DNA of 64,000 nt, from assembly GCA_025403435.1 (NCBI GenBank), contig CM046345.1, forward strand, positions 1,798,001 through 1,862,000, in the 5' to 3' direction. Positions within the stretch are counted from its first letter, which is position 1. Each line of letters starts with the position of its first letter. This stretch comes from Artocarpus heterophyllus. Lineage: Eukaryota; Streptophyta; Magnoliopsida; Rosales; Moraceae. The notes beneath the pieces are model-generated. The model was given only the letters and a program-made list of their open reading frames with translations, was not told where the DNA came from and ran no database searches. Below are positions 24,450-36,015 of the stretch, in pieces. The position numbers and the translations under genes were made by a program.

Positions 24450-24706
24450 TGTTGGACATTTAGGCAAGAAAACTCAAAATTCAAGAACAAGAAAATAAAG
24501 ATGACAAGATTTAACACCAAAGATTTTTAATAAAGTTCGGACAGAGATTGTCCTATATCCTCGTTGAGCTATTTCATAGAAAGCTCTTTTACTATTAGAG
24601 AAAGAAATTACACCCTCAGGCCTTACTAAAGATGAGTAAAACAGAGAAGGAGAAGAACCCTAAAAGCCCAACAACAAAAAACCCAAGAAAGAGATGAATA
24701 CCCAGT

Positions 24707-24711
24707 GGGAA
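24707..24711. repeat. Target site duplication GGGAA (left) of the inner gypsy-like element
   Basis: GGGAA precedes the left LTR and recurs at 33835-33839 after the right LTR. The uninterrupted Copia LTR at 37390-37405 shows the original site (CCCAGTGGGAACAACC). Confidence 0.9.
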
Positions 24712-27076
24712 TGTAACGCCCCTATATGGGGGTTAACAGTTTTTAATGAGATAAAATAAAAATAAATAATAAAAGTAAAACCTTAAAAATTAAAATTTGC
24801 CCGGGACTTAAATGAAAACTCTCAACTCAAAAATAAAAATATAAACGACAAATAAACCACAGTTTTAATGTAGCACCTTAAATTTAATAATATAAACTGT
24901 TGTCATCATCATTTTAACCCTCAACACATTGTAATACAGTCACAGAAAGTAACAATTGATGCTTACATTATCATGAAGAACATTCTCAACAATTGAAGCA
25001 GTCCCAATGTAATATAGCTACATCACTTCCTCAACTATATTTCTCGTAGCCACCTCACACTTAGTGAGTCCTGAAAAGATATAAACATAAGGGAATGAGC
25101 AACACTATGCTCAGTAGAGAAAGCCATTACTCACCTTTAGGTTTTTTATCATTACCACATTAAAACCTGCATGGTTAGTAAGTTACATCACATTCCAGAT
25201 TATGAGGTTTATTATGATCACATCTTATGGATACCGTAGTTAATCATTACCAAGTGTCATAATTACACATTTATACAAATATTACCAATCATCATTGTTC
25301 CTAGGTATCCATGTTAAATTGAGTATCACTCAACTCATCGAAACCCAAATGGGCGCACTTGATCACCCTATAAACATTCCAAGGGTGTTCTGGTGAGGGG
25401 ACATCAAGCCCCGAGTCCTCACCAAATCGATTCCTGTACAGTGTGTTCTGGGACTTTCAACCCAAGGAAGCGTCATCGCCTTCCCCCTATTTTACCTTTT
25501 AGGGTATTCATGCCCAAGGACGTAACCGTCGCCCTCTTCATGTCTCACAATTTCTCTATATTGAATCATTATCAATAGAGTTAGTTTTCCTAACCATGCT
25601 TCTCAATTTATAACATGTGTCAATTCATTATGTTCCTCGCCGTACAATACAAGACGAGTCCATGTCATAGTTTCATATGTGATACTCATATAATATCAGT
25701 TCAACATAGATATATATATATATTGCGGCAAAACAATCAATTTTAATTCTATAAAAACCTCACAAAAATGAGTAATAGAATCCCTACCTTTCAAGCTTAT
25801 CAACAATCTTTTAATCCTGGAATCAGTTAACGTTAGCTCCATACTCCCTTGATCCTAAGGCGTGCATAAGGACAATTAAAACTAAAGCACAACATACAAC
25901 TACATTCATAAATAAATCATGTGTAAACCTATCTTACTAGTATGCCATTAAAGCTTTTATATAAATCTCTTTCGAATACCACAGTAAACAATTTTTGTCT
26001 TAACACAATATAAAATGTGAACAAGTAATATATATGTTTTAGTCCCTAATAAGATTCATCAATCACTTAGGATAATATTGGAAAGGTTGCAAGACATTAA
26101 AGAATTAGGTGGTGAGCAAAGATGGGTTCTTGGTTCAGGTTAGCAGCTGGTATACCATAACAAATTGGCAGATTTACTAGTTTCCAATACAAAAATTAAA
26201 TAATTCTTAGAAAATAAAATACAACTCCGATTTAGGTTTATGATAGCTCGTTAGAAAGCCTAGGATGCTACTTTTCAAATATGCAAACCAATTCATAAAA
26301 TTCATTTTAATTTAATCTTAGAATTTCAAGAAATAACCACTGCCCATAGAGGTATTACAAAGTTTAACAATATAAATTTTCTGTCTAGGGCATATACACT
26401 TAGACTTCATACATATGCTCCAAAATAGCAACAAACATATACTTAGGTTTAAGAACGCAAATTTGAATAATCCTTTAGTATAAAAGAAAATTTATAAATG
26501 AAAGACTAAATTTGTTCATAAGATTCTAACCTCGGATTATGGTTAGTTGGAAGCTTGAAATGGCTTCAAAACAGGTTCCTTTACTTCGGTATGACTGAAA
26601 TTCTTGCTCAAATGGAGGTGATGGTGGCTGATTTTTATGGCTGCCTTGAAGAAGTTCTCTAAGTATTTTGCTTCAGCAAAGAAATGAGAAGAAGAGTGTG
26701 GGAACCGTGGAAGAGAAAGGAAGAAAAGATGAAGTCTTTGAAAAGAAGTGATAGAAACAATTATAGAGGAGACATGTTGAAGCATGTCACGGAGGAAATA
26801 AAGAAAATGAGGGTCAAGAGTAGTTGGAAAAGATATCCTTATGTCTCATCTAAAGACTTTAACACACATAATGCCAATATGACATTTTTGAGATTTATTA
26901 GAAGTTCTAAGGCTTTTTAGTAATCATACTAAATAAATATAGGAGAATTTTAGAAAACTTAAAAATAGATAAAAATAAATATTATAAAATAAATTTAAAT
27001 GAAGCAATTTTTTTTTTATACATTAAAAATTAATTTAATTACCTCAATACCCGTTAGGAGAATAACGGGTGTCACA
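24712..27076 (-). repeat. Left (3') LTR of the inner gypsy-like element
   Basis: Runs from TGTAACGCCCC to GGGTGTCACA on the + strand. Short frames inside it (for example near 25393 and 26543) recur in the other LTR and are not recognised proteins. Substitutions relative to the right LTR include C/T at 24719, C/T near 25129 and T/C near 25390. Confidence 0.9.
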
Positions 27077-28031
27077 GGGAAACCCCCCTTAAAGAAATTT
27101 CGTACTCGAAATTTCAATTCTAGCAATACTAGTAAAAATTTTGATTCCATTATGATTCCAATTCCGAGTCTAAACCGTTAATGTTGTTTATCTTCCAAAG
27201 TTAAGTTATCGTATCTCCACTTATTTACTTGCATAATAAATCTTACTCCTAAATCCCTCAATGAGAGTATTTCTGACAAGTTTCAACTTATAACACCGTA
27301 TAATAGTCTAAGAATCTGATCAGGCATACATATTGACCATATCATGATTCCAGTCCTTCATTGTCCATGGACTGTGATTTACAATCACATTTAAGGAGAT
27401 TGCCAGAGAAATTTTATATACTTCATCTTTAGGTTCCTTTTCCTTTTTGAGTAAGGAAAAGTCAAATATATTTGATTTCATACCTCAACTAATAAACTAA
27501 AACATAATCATAAAACATATATCACAAACACTTTTATTCAAAACTATACATTAAACTTACTCATAGAGATATTAAACGGAATCTCAGAGTTGCAAACATA
27601 CCCGACATATTTTTCATTAAACAGCTATCCTCATGACACAAACATTCAATCCAAATAATATACTCATATTTCATATGGAATATCCCCATAACTGACTCTG
27701 GTACTTCCACATAATATTAACAGAATATTACACATTACAAACATAATACGGATACGTTTCGAGAGTACAAGGCACTCCGTATACCAGCTATCCATATCAT
27801 GCATGCTTATAGAATACAAAAACATCGATAAACAAAAGATCGGACCTTAAGAAGGATGCGTTTCGAGAGCATCAAGTACTCTGTATCCAGCCATCCCGGC
27901 ATTAGGCTCAATGAATCTAAAAGATTGAACAACAACGTACCACAAGAAACACAGAATATAGGACAAACGGTTATTCGTAACACACGAAATACGGACACAC
28001 ATGCCTACATGCCAAAGATAAAACAAAAAGA
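27077..28031 (-). other. Internal region of the inner element, purine-tract side
   Basis: Holds the purine tract next to the left LTR, then A+T-rich sequence without a recognised gene. It would be 3' untranslated sequence behind the LOG-like frame. Confidence 0.5.
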
Positions 28032-28682
28032 TTACAGATGGAGATTCAAATCAATTGGCCGCTCCCGGCTTTCCCTTTCCCATTCAAGCTTGGATGTTGC
28101 AGTGTCGGATTCTGGATGTATGATTTGCATTTTATCTATCAATTCCTCAGCTGTTGAAGCAGTAACAAAGATTTGTCTCTCCGATTCTGTAGTGATGTTT
28201 TCTTCCACAGCGTAATCTAGAAATTCCAAAAGACCGTCATAAAAAACCTTTACGTTCAGCAGTCCCAAAGGTTTGGAATAAAAGCCCAACAATTGCCCAC
28301 AAGCAACTATAAATATTTCCTCAAGAGTACCTAGACCACCAGGTAATGCTATAAAAGCATCAGAATTATAGATTATGTCTTTAAAATTTTTAGGGATACT
28401 CCTGACTCCTTCTCCCTTACCTATGGCTTCCTTACAAAGGTTTCCTTCAACTGGAATATGAGGCCAAATTCTTACATCAGTAGCGTCGCTAGACCTAGCT
28501 GCTAGTGCCATATTTACCATCATTTTTATACTACCACCCCCATAGATTATGTTAATCTTCTTGCATGCTAGGACTTGCCCTAAGTGATTTGCAGCTTCTA
28601 AATAAGCTTTATCTTTTCCAAGGCTGGAACCACAAAAGACACAGACATTCTTTATTTTCTTCGTGGACTGGGAGGTAGACAT
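28032..28682 (-). CDS. LOG-like protein (cytokinin riboside 5'-monophosphate phosphoribohydrolase family) carried by a retrotransposon
   Basis: A 216-residue intact frame from the first ATG at 28682. LOG enzymes release active cytokinin bases from their nucleotides in the cytosol. Family features seen: KNVCVFCGSS (11-20), IIYGGGSI (45-52), SDAFIALPGGLGTLEE (107-122, the PGGxGTxxE motif) and KPLGLLNV (137-144). Differences: the Arg-Lys pair expected just before SDAF (in plant LOGs within an HQRKAEM-like stretch) is replaced, here PKNFKD at 97-102, so a catalytic Arg appears missing. The first glycine-rich motif reads YGGGSIKMMV instead of the usual SIGLMG form. The C-terminus ends DLNLHL, which contains an LxLxL pattern. 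Host LOG genes have several introns; none is present, which suggests capture through an mRNA. It lies in the sense strand of the element. Family membership is clear; activity is doubtful. Confidence 0.85.
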   Translation of the reverse strand: MSTSQSTKKIKNVCVFCGSSLGKDKAYLEAANHLGQVLACKKINIIYGGGSIKMMVNMALAARSSDATDVRIWPHIPVEGNLCKEAIGKGEGVRSIPKNFKDIIYNSDAFIALPGGLGTLEEIFIVACGQLLGFYSKPLGLLNVKVFYDGLLEFLDYAVEENITTESERQIFVTASTAEELIDKMQIIHPESDTATSKLEWERESRERPIDLNLHL

Positions 28683-29328
28683 ATTTGGTTTATAGAAGTG
28701 GTTGCTTAATGTCTGCTCCACTTAGACTTCGGGTTCTACATGAGATTTTAAAGATGAAAAATATACAAAAAGGGCTAAAGAGATAGACGAGTAGGTAATG
28801 AAAAGGTAATCCAAAGATTTAAACAAAATCTTGTGCGGATAAGAAAGTAAGATAAGGTGATTGATAGTTTACAGAAAATCTGATTCACTTTTTGAAAAAG
28901 ATTAGACTCTAATTGTATAACTTTTGACAATTGAGAACAATTCGACAGAAGACCCTCTTGACACAACTGTAGACTTTTTGACAAATATACACCAAGTCTA
29001 GAAATTTAATATAAACGACAAATACTGTAGAACTTTTGAAATTTGAGACACAAATCTTGAAATATCTGGATAAGTTTTCAAAATTCAAACATATTACTGT
29101 ACCGTATGTAACGTGTCTGATAAGATAATATATTTTATTATATATATATATATTTAAGAAAATCATAAATTAAATAAGATATTAACACTTACTGTATCAA
29201 TCTAATAATCACAATTATTTCAAACACAAAAGCAAATATTCTGAGTAAAAGAAAAACACAAACTGTTGAACATCAGCTAAAACTGCTTCAAATAAGTAAA
29301 GACTAAATAACCTTTATAGAGCGATGAC
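28683..29328 (-). other. Spacer between the two element-borne reading frames
   Basis: A+T-rich, with an AT microsatellite at about 29132-29153. No reading frame with recognisable content. Confidence 0.5.
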
Positions 29329-29748
29329 TTATTTCCCATCCAGTTTTCTTATGGCTTGGCAAACAGGATCTAGAAATACCATATTCCTGAGGCGTTGTCT
29401 TTCTATATAAAATTTAGGCCAGAGTTTAAAAATAGCTCCTTGAACATATCCACTAGGGTGACCGTGAAGAGGAGGATGGATGCTATCCAAGTTATCCTTT
29501 GAAAGTCCATTCCTACAAAACCTTATTTTATCCTCTCTATTCGTAGACATATAACCAGGTGAAGTACATTTACCGTTACAATTTTGTCTTCCACATTTGT
29601 TACAAGTGACCACGATGGCACGAGCTCTTCTTTTCATTGCACTACGACTGGTACCTGTTCCTGGTAAACCGACATCTTGACTAAAGTCACTCGGACGGAT
29701 TTTCCCCTCTATTAACATTCTCACATCACAAGGGATACCAAAACGCAT
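29329..29748 (-). CDS. Unrecognised 139-residue protein with a Cys cluster, in the inner retrotransposon
   Basis: The frame starts at ATG 29748 (MRFGIPCDVRMLIEGKIRPS); it stays open for about 200 bases upstream but without another ATG, so an N-terminal exon cannot be excluded. A basic stretch MKRRARAIV precedes TCNKCGRQNCNGKC, a C-x2-C-x4-C-x3-C cluster that resembles a Gag zinc knuckle (C-x2-C-x4-H-x4-C) with Cys in place of His. The rest includes HPPLHGHPSGYVQGAIFKLW and ends AIRKLDGK. It lies upstream of the LOG-like frame in the same sense, so both could come from one element transcript. I do not recognise the family. It might be a Gag remnant or a captured host fragment. Confidence 0.45.
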   Translation of the reverse strand: MRFGIPCDVRMLIEGKIRPSDFSQDVGLPGTGTSRSAMKRRARAIVVTCNKCGRQNCNGKCTSPGYMSTNREDKIRFCRNGLSKDNLDSIHPPLHGHPSGYVQGAIFKLWPKFYIERQRLRNMVFLDPVCQAIRKLDGK

Positions 29749-31470
29749 AAGAATCCACAACCGAGTAATTCTAGCCTTGTATTTCTTTCTGAGAATCTTT
29801 TGGGAGAGTGATGGGAAATACTTTCTCAGGTGTTGGTACTTTGGGTCTATGATGAGATGAAAGAAGAGTAAATAGAAAGGAAAAATTAAGATAGTAAATT
29901 GCAGAATCCTAGAATTCCTTCTTCTTTTGGAGGAAAAGAAGAATTTTTAATGAAAAAGAAGAGGATTTGCGATTTAGAGAGAAAATAACAAACTAAGAGA
30001 GAAAAAGTGAATTCGGAGAAATAAGCTCCTATGCACAGTAAACGTATATGTAAACAATGATTAAACCACTGTATATGACACGTATAGAGACCACGTGGGA
30101 GAGACAGTGTGAATCAAACTGATTTAAGATTTGAACTAGGCCCAAATGTTCTTAGTTGAAAATGGTCAGGTTGTTTCGGGCCTTAACACATTTAGAACGA
30201 GTTAAATAACAAACATAAAATTGAAAACCAATTTGTATGAATCTTAAACCCAATTCAAAGCCCACTATAGATAAAGTTAACTATAAACAACAAATCTAAT
30301 TTAACGACAACAAGGATCTTCCTGAATGATATTTAAAATCATTTCATAACAACACAATCTTCCAGCAACTCAAATAATTTTGTTTTAATCAAAACCTTAT
30401 TGAACAATACATACACCCATATGTTAGTCATAATACTTAACATCTATCAATGGATTCATCATCATTGCTACCAAGGGTTTAGAATGTGACTAACCTTGAA
30501 ATCAATACGATTTACGTCTTCCAACGTAAACCATATCAATGAACAAAGACACTTGATGTTACTACTTAAGAACATCTACAATCCCCACAATTCTACTTAT
30601 ACAATATATAATTTCCTCATATAACAAAACCGTAGGTAACCAAAAGATTCACATCTAAACATCTAAAACTTAAACATTTTATTGTAATTATCCAAAATTA
30701 TTATAAGTGCCTTAAGTATTATGATTTACTTAAGGAAACTCCTATTGATCATTTTTCTATTGCATCTATATATAAAGATTCACTGATACACTTAAATACA
30801 ATGTACGTAACAAAATATTTCAATTTTGAGATTCATGCATTCTAGACTTTACACAGTCTCAACAGACCAAAAGTCTAACATTTATCTCTCTCAAGATTCA
30901 ATACCATGATTCCCAACTTATATCATATTCCTCAAATAAATAGAACTTTTAAGAAAAGATATTGACACTTATGTGCTCCATCGAATCCACACATAATCAT
31001 TACTTAGGTTTGAATCAATTACGAAAAATTTGGCATATCTATGCCAAACTTTGAAATCAATAAATCAAGCCTTATATTTCTTATTGTTTTTCACGAGACA
31101 AAAGGCTTTTAAATCCTCGTATCTACACGAATTTCTCATCGTTTATACGAATTAAATATGCTTATAGATCCAAATATTATACGAATCTCTCATAAGCATT
31201 CTACTTATAAACTCATTCCATATAATTATCATTCTCTTATAACTATTAATACTTTCCTTCTATATAATTATTGTACTCATATAACTATTAATATTTTCAT
31301 TCTATAGCCTTTCCATGTTACATCCTTCTAGACTGTATAAATCAATGTGAAGGTTCATTTTGATGATGACAATGAAAATTCAGCTTCAAAACCATCTCAA
31401 AAATATATTTTTTTAAAGTGGTGCTACACTCCCTAGGTTAACCGAACCTAGGCTCTGATACCAAAAATTC
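29749..31470 (-). other. Leader region of the inner element with tRNA primer binding site
   Basis: The primer binding site TGGTATCAGAGCC reads on the minus strand at about 31450-31463, seven bases from the right LTR. The remaining 1.6 kb is A+T-rich with no recognised protein. Confidence 0.75.
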
Positions 31471-33834
31471 TGTAACGTCCCTATATGGGGGTTAACAGTT
31501 TTTAATGAGATAAAATAAAAATAAATAATAAAAGTAAAACCTTAAAAATTAAAATTTGCCCGGGACTTAAATGAAAACTCTCAACTCAAAAATAAAAATA
31601 TAAACGACAAATAAACCACAGTTTTAATGTAGCACCTTAAATTTAATAATATAAACTGTTGTCATCATCATTTTAACCCTCAACACATTGTAATACAGTC
31701 ACAGAAAGTAACAATTGATGCTTACATTATCATGAAGAACATTCTCAACAATTGAAGCAGTCCCAATGTAATATAGCTACATCACTTCCTCAACTATATT
31801 TCTCGTAGCCACCTCACACTTAGTGAGTCCTGAAAAGATATAAACATAAGGGAATGAGCAACACTATGCTCAGTAGAGAAAGCTATTACTCACCTTTAGG
31901 TTTTTTATCATTACCACATTAAAACCTGCATGGTTAGTAAGTTACATCACATTCCAGATTATGAGGTTTATTATGATCACATCTTATGGATACCGTAGTT
32001 AATCATTACCAAGTGTCATAATTACACATTTATACAAATATTACCAATCATCATTGTTCCTAGGTATCCATGTTAAATTGAGTATCACTCAACTCATCGA
32101 AACCCAAATGGGCGCACTTGATCACCCTATAAACATTCCAAGGGTGTTCCGGTGAGGGGACATCAAGCCCCGAGTCCTCACCAAATCGATTCCTGTACAG
32201 TGTGTTCTGGGACTTTCAACCCAAGGAAGCGTCATCGCCTTCCCCCTATTTTACCTTTTAGGGCATTCATGCCCAAGGACGTAACCGTCGCCCTCTTCAT
32301 GTCTCACAATTTCTCTATATTGAATCATTATCAATAGAGTTAGTTTTCCTAACCATGCTTCTCAATTTATAACATGTGTCAATTCATTATGTTCCTCGCC
32401 GTACAATACAAGACGAGTCCATGTCATAGTTTCATATGTGATACTCATATAATATCAGTTCAACATAGATATATATATATATTGCGGCAAAACAATCAAT
32501 TTTAATTCTATAAAAACCTCACAAAAATGAGTAATAGAATCCCTACCTTTCAAGCTTATCAACAATCTTTTAATCCTGGAATCAGTTAACGTTAGCTCCA
32601 TACTCCCTTGATCCTAAGGCGTGCATAAGGACAATTAAAACTAAAGCACAACATACAACTACATTCATAAATAAATCATGTGTAAACCTATCTTACTAGT
32701 ATGCCATTAAAGCTTTTATATAAATCTCTTTCGAATACCACAGTAAACAATTTTTGTCTTAACACAATATAAAATGTGAACAAGTAATATATATGTTTTA
32801 GTCCCTAATAAGATTCATCAATCACTTAGGATAATATTGGAAAGGTTGCAAGACATTAAAGAATTAGGTGGTGAGCAAAGATGGGTTCTTGGTTCAGGTT
32901 AGCAGCTGGTATACCATAACAAACTGGCAGATTTACTAGTTTCCAATACAAAAATTAAATAATTCTTAGAAAATAAAATACAACTCCGATTTAGGTTTAT
33001 GATAGCTCGTTAGAAAGCCTAGGATGCTACTTTTCAAATATGCAAACCAATTCATAAAATTCATTTTAATTTAATCTTAGAATTTCAAGAAATAACCACT
33101 GCCCATAGAGGTATTACAAAGTTTAACAATATAAATTTTCTGTCTAGGGCATATACACTTAGACTTCATACATATGCTCCAAAATAGCAACAAACATATA
33201 CTTAGGTTTAAGAACGCAAATTTGAATAATCCTTTAGTATAAAAGAAAATTTATAAATGAAAGACTAAATTTGTTCATAAGATTCTAACCTCGGATTATG
33301 GTTAGTTGGAAGCTTGAAATGGCTTCAAAACAGGTTCCTTTACTTCGGTATGACTGAAATTCTTGCTCAAATGGAGGTGATGGTGGCTGATTTTTATGGC
33401 TGCCTTGAAGAAGTTCTCTAAGTATTTTGCTTCAGCAAAGAAATGAGAAGAAGAGTGTGGGAACCGTGGAAGAGAAAGGAAGAAAAGATGAAGTCTTTGA
33501 AAAGAAGTGATAGAAACAATTATAGAGGAGACATGTTGAAGCATGTCACGGAGGAAATAAAGAAAATGAGGGTCAAGAGTAGTTGGAAAAGATATCCTTA
33601 TGTCTCATCTAAAGACTTTAACACACATAATGCCAATATGACATTTTTGAGATTTATTAGAAGTTCTAAGGCTTTTTAGTAATCATACTAAATAAATATA
33701 GGAGAATTTTAGAAAACTTAAAAATAGATAAAAATAAATATTATAAAATAAATTTAAATGAAGCAATTTTTTTTTATACATTAAAAATTAATTTAATTAC
33801 CTCAATACCCGTTAGGAGAATAACGGGTGTCACA
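31471..33834 (-). repeat. Right (5') LTR of the inner gypsy-like element
   Basis: Near-identical copy of 24712-27076, from TGTAACGTCCC to GGTGTCACA on the + strand. It is followed by the GGGAA duplication, then by the remainder of the interrupted Copia LTR. Confidence 0.9.
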
Positions 33835-33839
33835 GGGAA

Positions 33840-34146
33840 CAACCCTCCAGTCCCAGATTCTTTCAATATCTAAGCACCATAACCTTCTTTCTTACTCTAA
33901 ACTTTTCCCTGAGCAACTCTCTTTCTCTCTAGATTGATTGGAGGCACACAACTAAAACACACATAAACCCTAGCACATATTACATATTTATACTAGTTAA
34001 CAACAACAAGATGAATGTCCATGTGTAAGTCTCAGATCACACTCGACCATATAACAGTAACAACTCCATATAAACGACTTGTTGTAAGGCTTTAGATGTA
34101 ACTCCTCTCTATACGCTGTCGTTTTAGTGAAAATAGCCAATACACT
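33840..34146 (-). repeat. Second part of the split Copia 3' LTR
   Basis: CAACCCTCCAGTC through GCCAATACA corresponds to 37397-37699 of the intact LTR. Together with 24450-24711 it rebuilds one LTR of about 570 bp. Confidence 0.85.
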
Positions 34147-34297
34147 CCACCTTAATTTCACTTAGACGACATTGACTAAAATTTGAACTTTCTGTGGGAG
34201 TCATTGCTCCACCTTGAGTCTTCATATCTTTCCAATACTTAGTAGTTCCAAGCACTTTTGGAACTTGCTCGCAGGTACCACTTTGGTTGCCATATCT

Positions 34298-35470
34298 TTA
34301 GTTGCCATGTCTAACGGATTGTCCTCTGTTTTTATTTTTTTTCAGAGCCACCACTTGTTCTTCAATCTTTTCTCTAATGAAGTGATGCCTCACATCAATA
34401 TATTTTGTCCTTTCATGATATACTGGATTCTTCCACAAATGAATTGCAAACTGACTATCTGAATAAATTATAGCTCTTCCTTTTAATATTTGCAGTTCTT
34501 TAAGAAACCTTTGAAACCACATTGCTTCTTTAATACCTTCAACTCTAGCTATATATTTGGCCTCAGTAGACGACAAGGCCATAATAGGTTGTAGTTGTGA
34601 CTTCTAACTAACACAGTGTCCGCATAAAGTCATAACATAAGCTAAAGCTGATTGCCTTTTATCTTTATCGCTTGCAAAGTTAGAGTCTACAAAACTATCT
34701 AAAATAATATCATTAGAATTTCCTTTATAGATCAATCTGAGACTAAGAGTACAATTAATATATTTTAATAACCATTTTAAAGCTAACCAATGTTCTTGAC
34801 CTGGGTTTGACATATATTTATTCAAGACACTTACTGCATGGGCAAGATCTGGCCTAGTGCAAATCATTGCCCACATAAGAGATCCTAAGGCATTTGAGTA
34901 AGGGTACTTAACCATTTTTAACTTCTCTTCACTAGTGACAGGACACTGACTTACAGACAACTTAAAATGGCCAGCCAATGGGACTTTGACAGGTTTTGAT
35001 TTGTCCATATAAAATTTATGTACTACCTTTTGTAAATAATTTTCTTGAGACAAACAAAATAACCTCAATTGTCTATCCCTCTTAATATCAATGCCTAAGA
35101 TTCTCTTAGCAGCTCCTAAATCTTTCATTTCAAACTCTGCACACAGCATATCCTTTACTGCCTTTATACAACCTACATCTTTACTGGTTAATAACATGTC
35201 ATCCATATAAAGTAACAGATAAATAGCATTGTTTGAATTAGTGTTCATATAATATAAACAAGAGTCATAATTGCTCCTTTTAAAATCAAGTTTTGAAACA
35301 TAGCAATCAAACCTCTTATGCCATTGTCCTGGTGACTGCTTTAAACCATATAGAGATTGTCTCAACAAACAAACCTTTTCTTCACTACCCTTAACTGCAA
35401 AGCCAAAAGGTTGATTCATGTACAAAGTTTCATCTAAATCACCATGTAAGAAGACTGTTTTTACATCCAT
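34298..35470 (-). pseudogene. Copia reverse transcriptase and RNase H (degenerate)
   Basis: Two frame pieces. The larger (34604-35470) starts within the reverse transcriptase: MDVKTVFLHGDLDETLYM, then SLYGLKQSPGQWHKRFD and the catalytic YMDDM inside YLLLYMDDMLLTSKD. It runs on into the RNase H region, where DSNFASDKDKRQS corresponds to the family ADWAGDxDTRRS. The second piece (34298-34582) holds the RNase H end: ALSSTEAKYIA, IIYSDSQFAIHL, HERTKYIDVRHHFIREKIEE. A stop separates the pieces, and the normal end after VVALKK is disturbed. The protein is not functional as it stands. Confidence 0.9.
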
Positions 35471-36015
35471 TTGAACTAAGTCCTAATCAAATCGCACTAT
35501 TAAAGATAGAATAGTCCTAATGGTTTTATATTTTATAACAGGCGAAAAAATCTCAATAAAATCTACACCTTCAACTTGTGTTAAACCCTTTGCACCTATT
35601 CTAGCTTTATACCTAATTGGTTCTCTGGGAGTGGACCCTTCTTTTATTTTTAAAATCCATTTACAATCAACAATTCTTTGTTTCTCAGGTTTGTTAACTT
35701 AGACCCACATTTATTCTTTATTAATGAGTCCATTTCCTCTTTCATAGCCAGCTTCCATTCCTTCGATCTTTTACTCTTAGCTACCTCAAAAAAAGTTTTG
35801 GGTTTAGTATTTTCCAAAACCTCAATAGTATTGAGTGCACAAGCAATTAAATTTCCTCTTTCATACCTATTAGGAGGTCTTACCAATCTTCTCTGTTGAT
35901 CTCTTGCTAACTGGTAATCAGTGAGGTTCGGGTCTATTGCATCTTGTTGGTCCTCACTACTGTCATTAGTTAGAACTTTTACTACTGATTGGTTACTATT
36001 AGAGATTTCTGTCAT
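35471..36015 (-). pseudogene. Copia pol segment between integrase and reverse transcriptase (degenerate)
   Basis: The minus strand encodes the linker and the start of the RT domain: RPPNRYERGNLIACALNTIE and SKRSKEWKLAMKEEMDSLIK, the pattern before WxLVxLP in Copia polyproteins. The frame is broken by at least one stop and frame change before the RT core at 35470. Confidence 0.75.

Larger units (their letters stand above)
24712..33834 (-). mobile_element. Young Ty3/gypsy-like LARD-type element carrying LOG-like and Cys-cluster reading frames
   Basis: LTRs at 24712-27076 and 31471-33834 (about 2.36 kb) are almost identical; by eye I find about five substitutions and one base-length difference. 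The element lies on the minus strand. The primer site TGGTATCAGAGCC (initiator-Met tRNA type) abuts the right LTR at about 31450-31463. A purine tract (AAGGGGGG) preceded by the gypsy-typical TTTCGAGTACGAAATTTC abuts the left LTR near 27077-27120. The internal region is 4.4 kb and I recognise no gag, protease, reverse transcriptase, RNase H or integrase, so it fits the LARD class. What it does hold is an intronless LOG-like frame (28032-28682) and a 139-residue frame (29329-29748), both in the sense of the element. Target duplication GGGAA. Confidence 0.9.

Noticed and set aside
25393..25578. 61-residue frame repeated at 32152-32337
   Set aside because: Both copies are in the LTRs of the same element; the repeat reflects the LTR duplication, not a gene family.
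28683..28721. Longer N-terminus for the LOG-like frame
   Set aside because: The extra start codon is GTG. The first ATG is at 28682 and gives a family-typical length.
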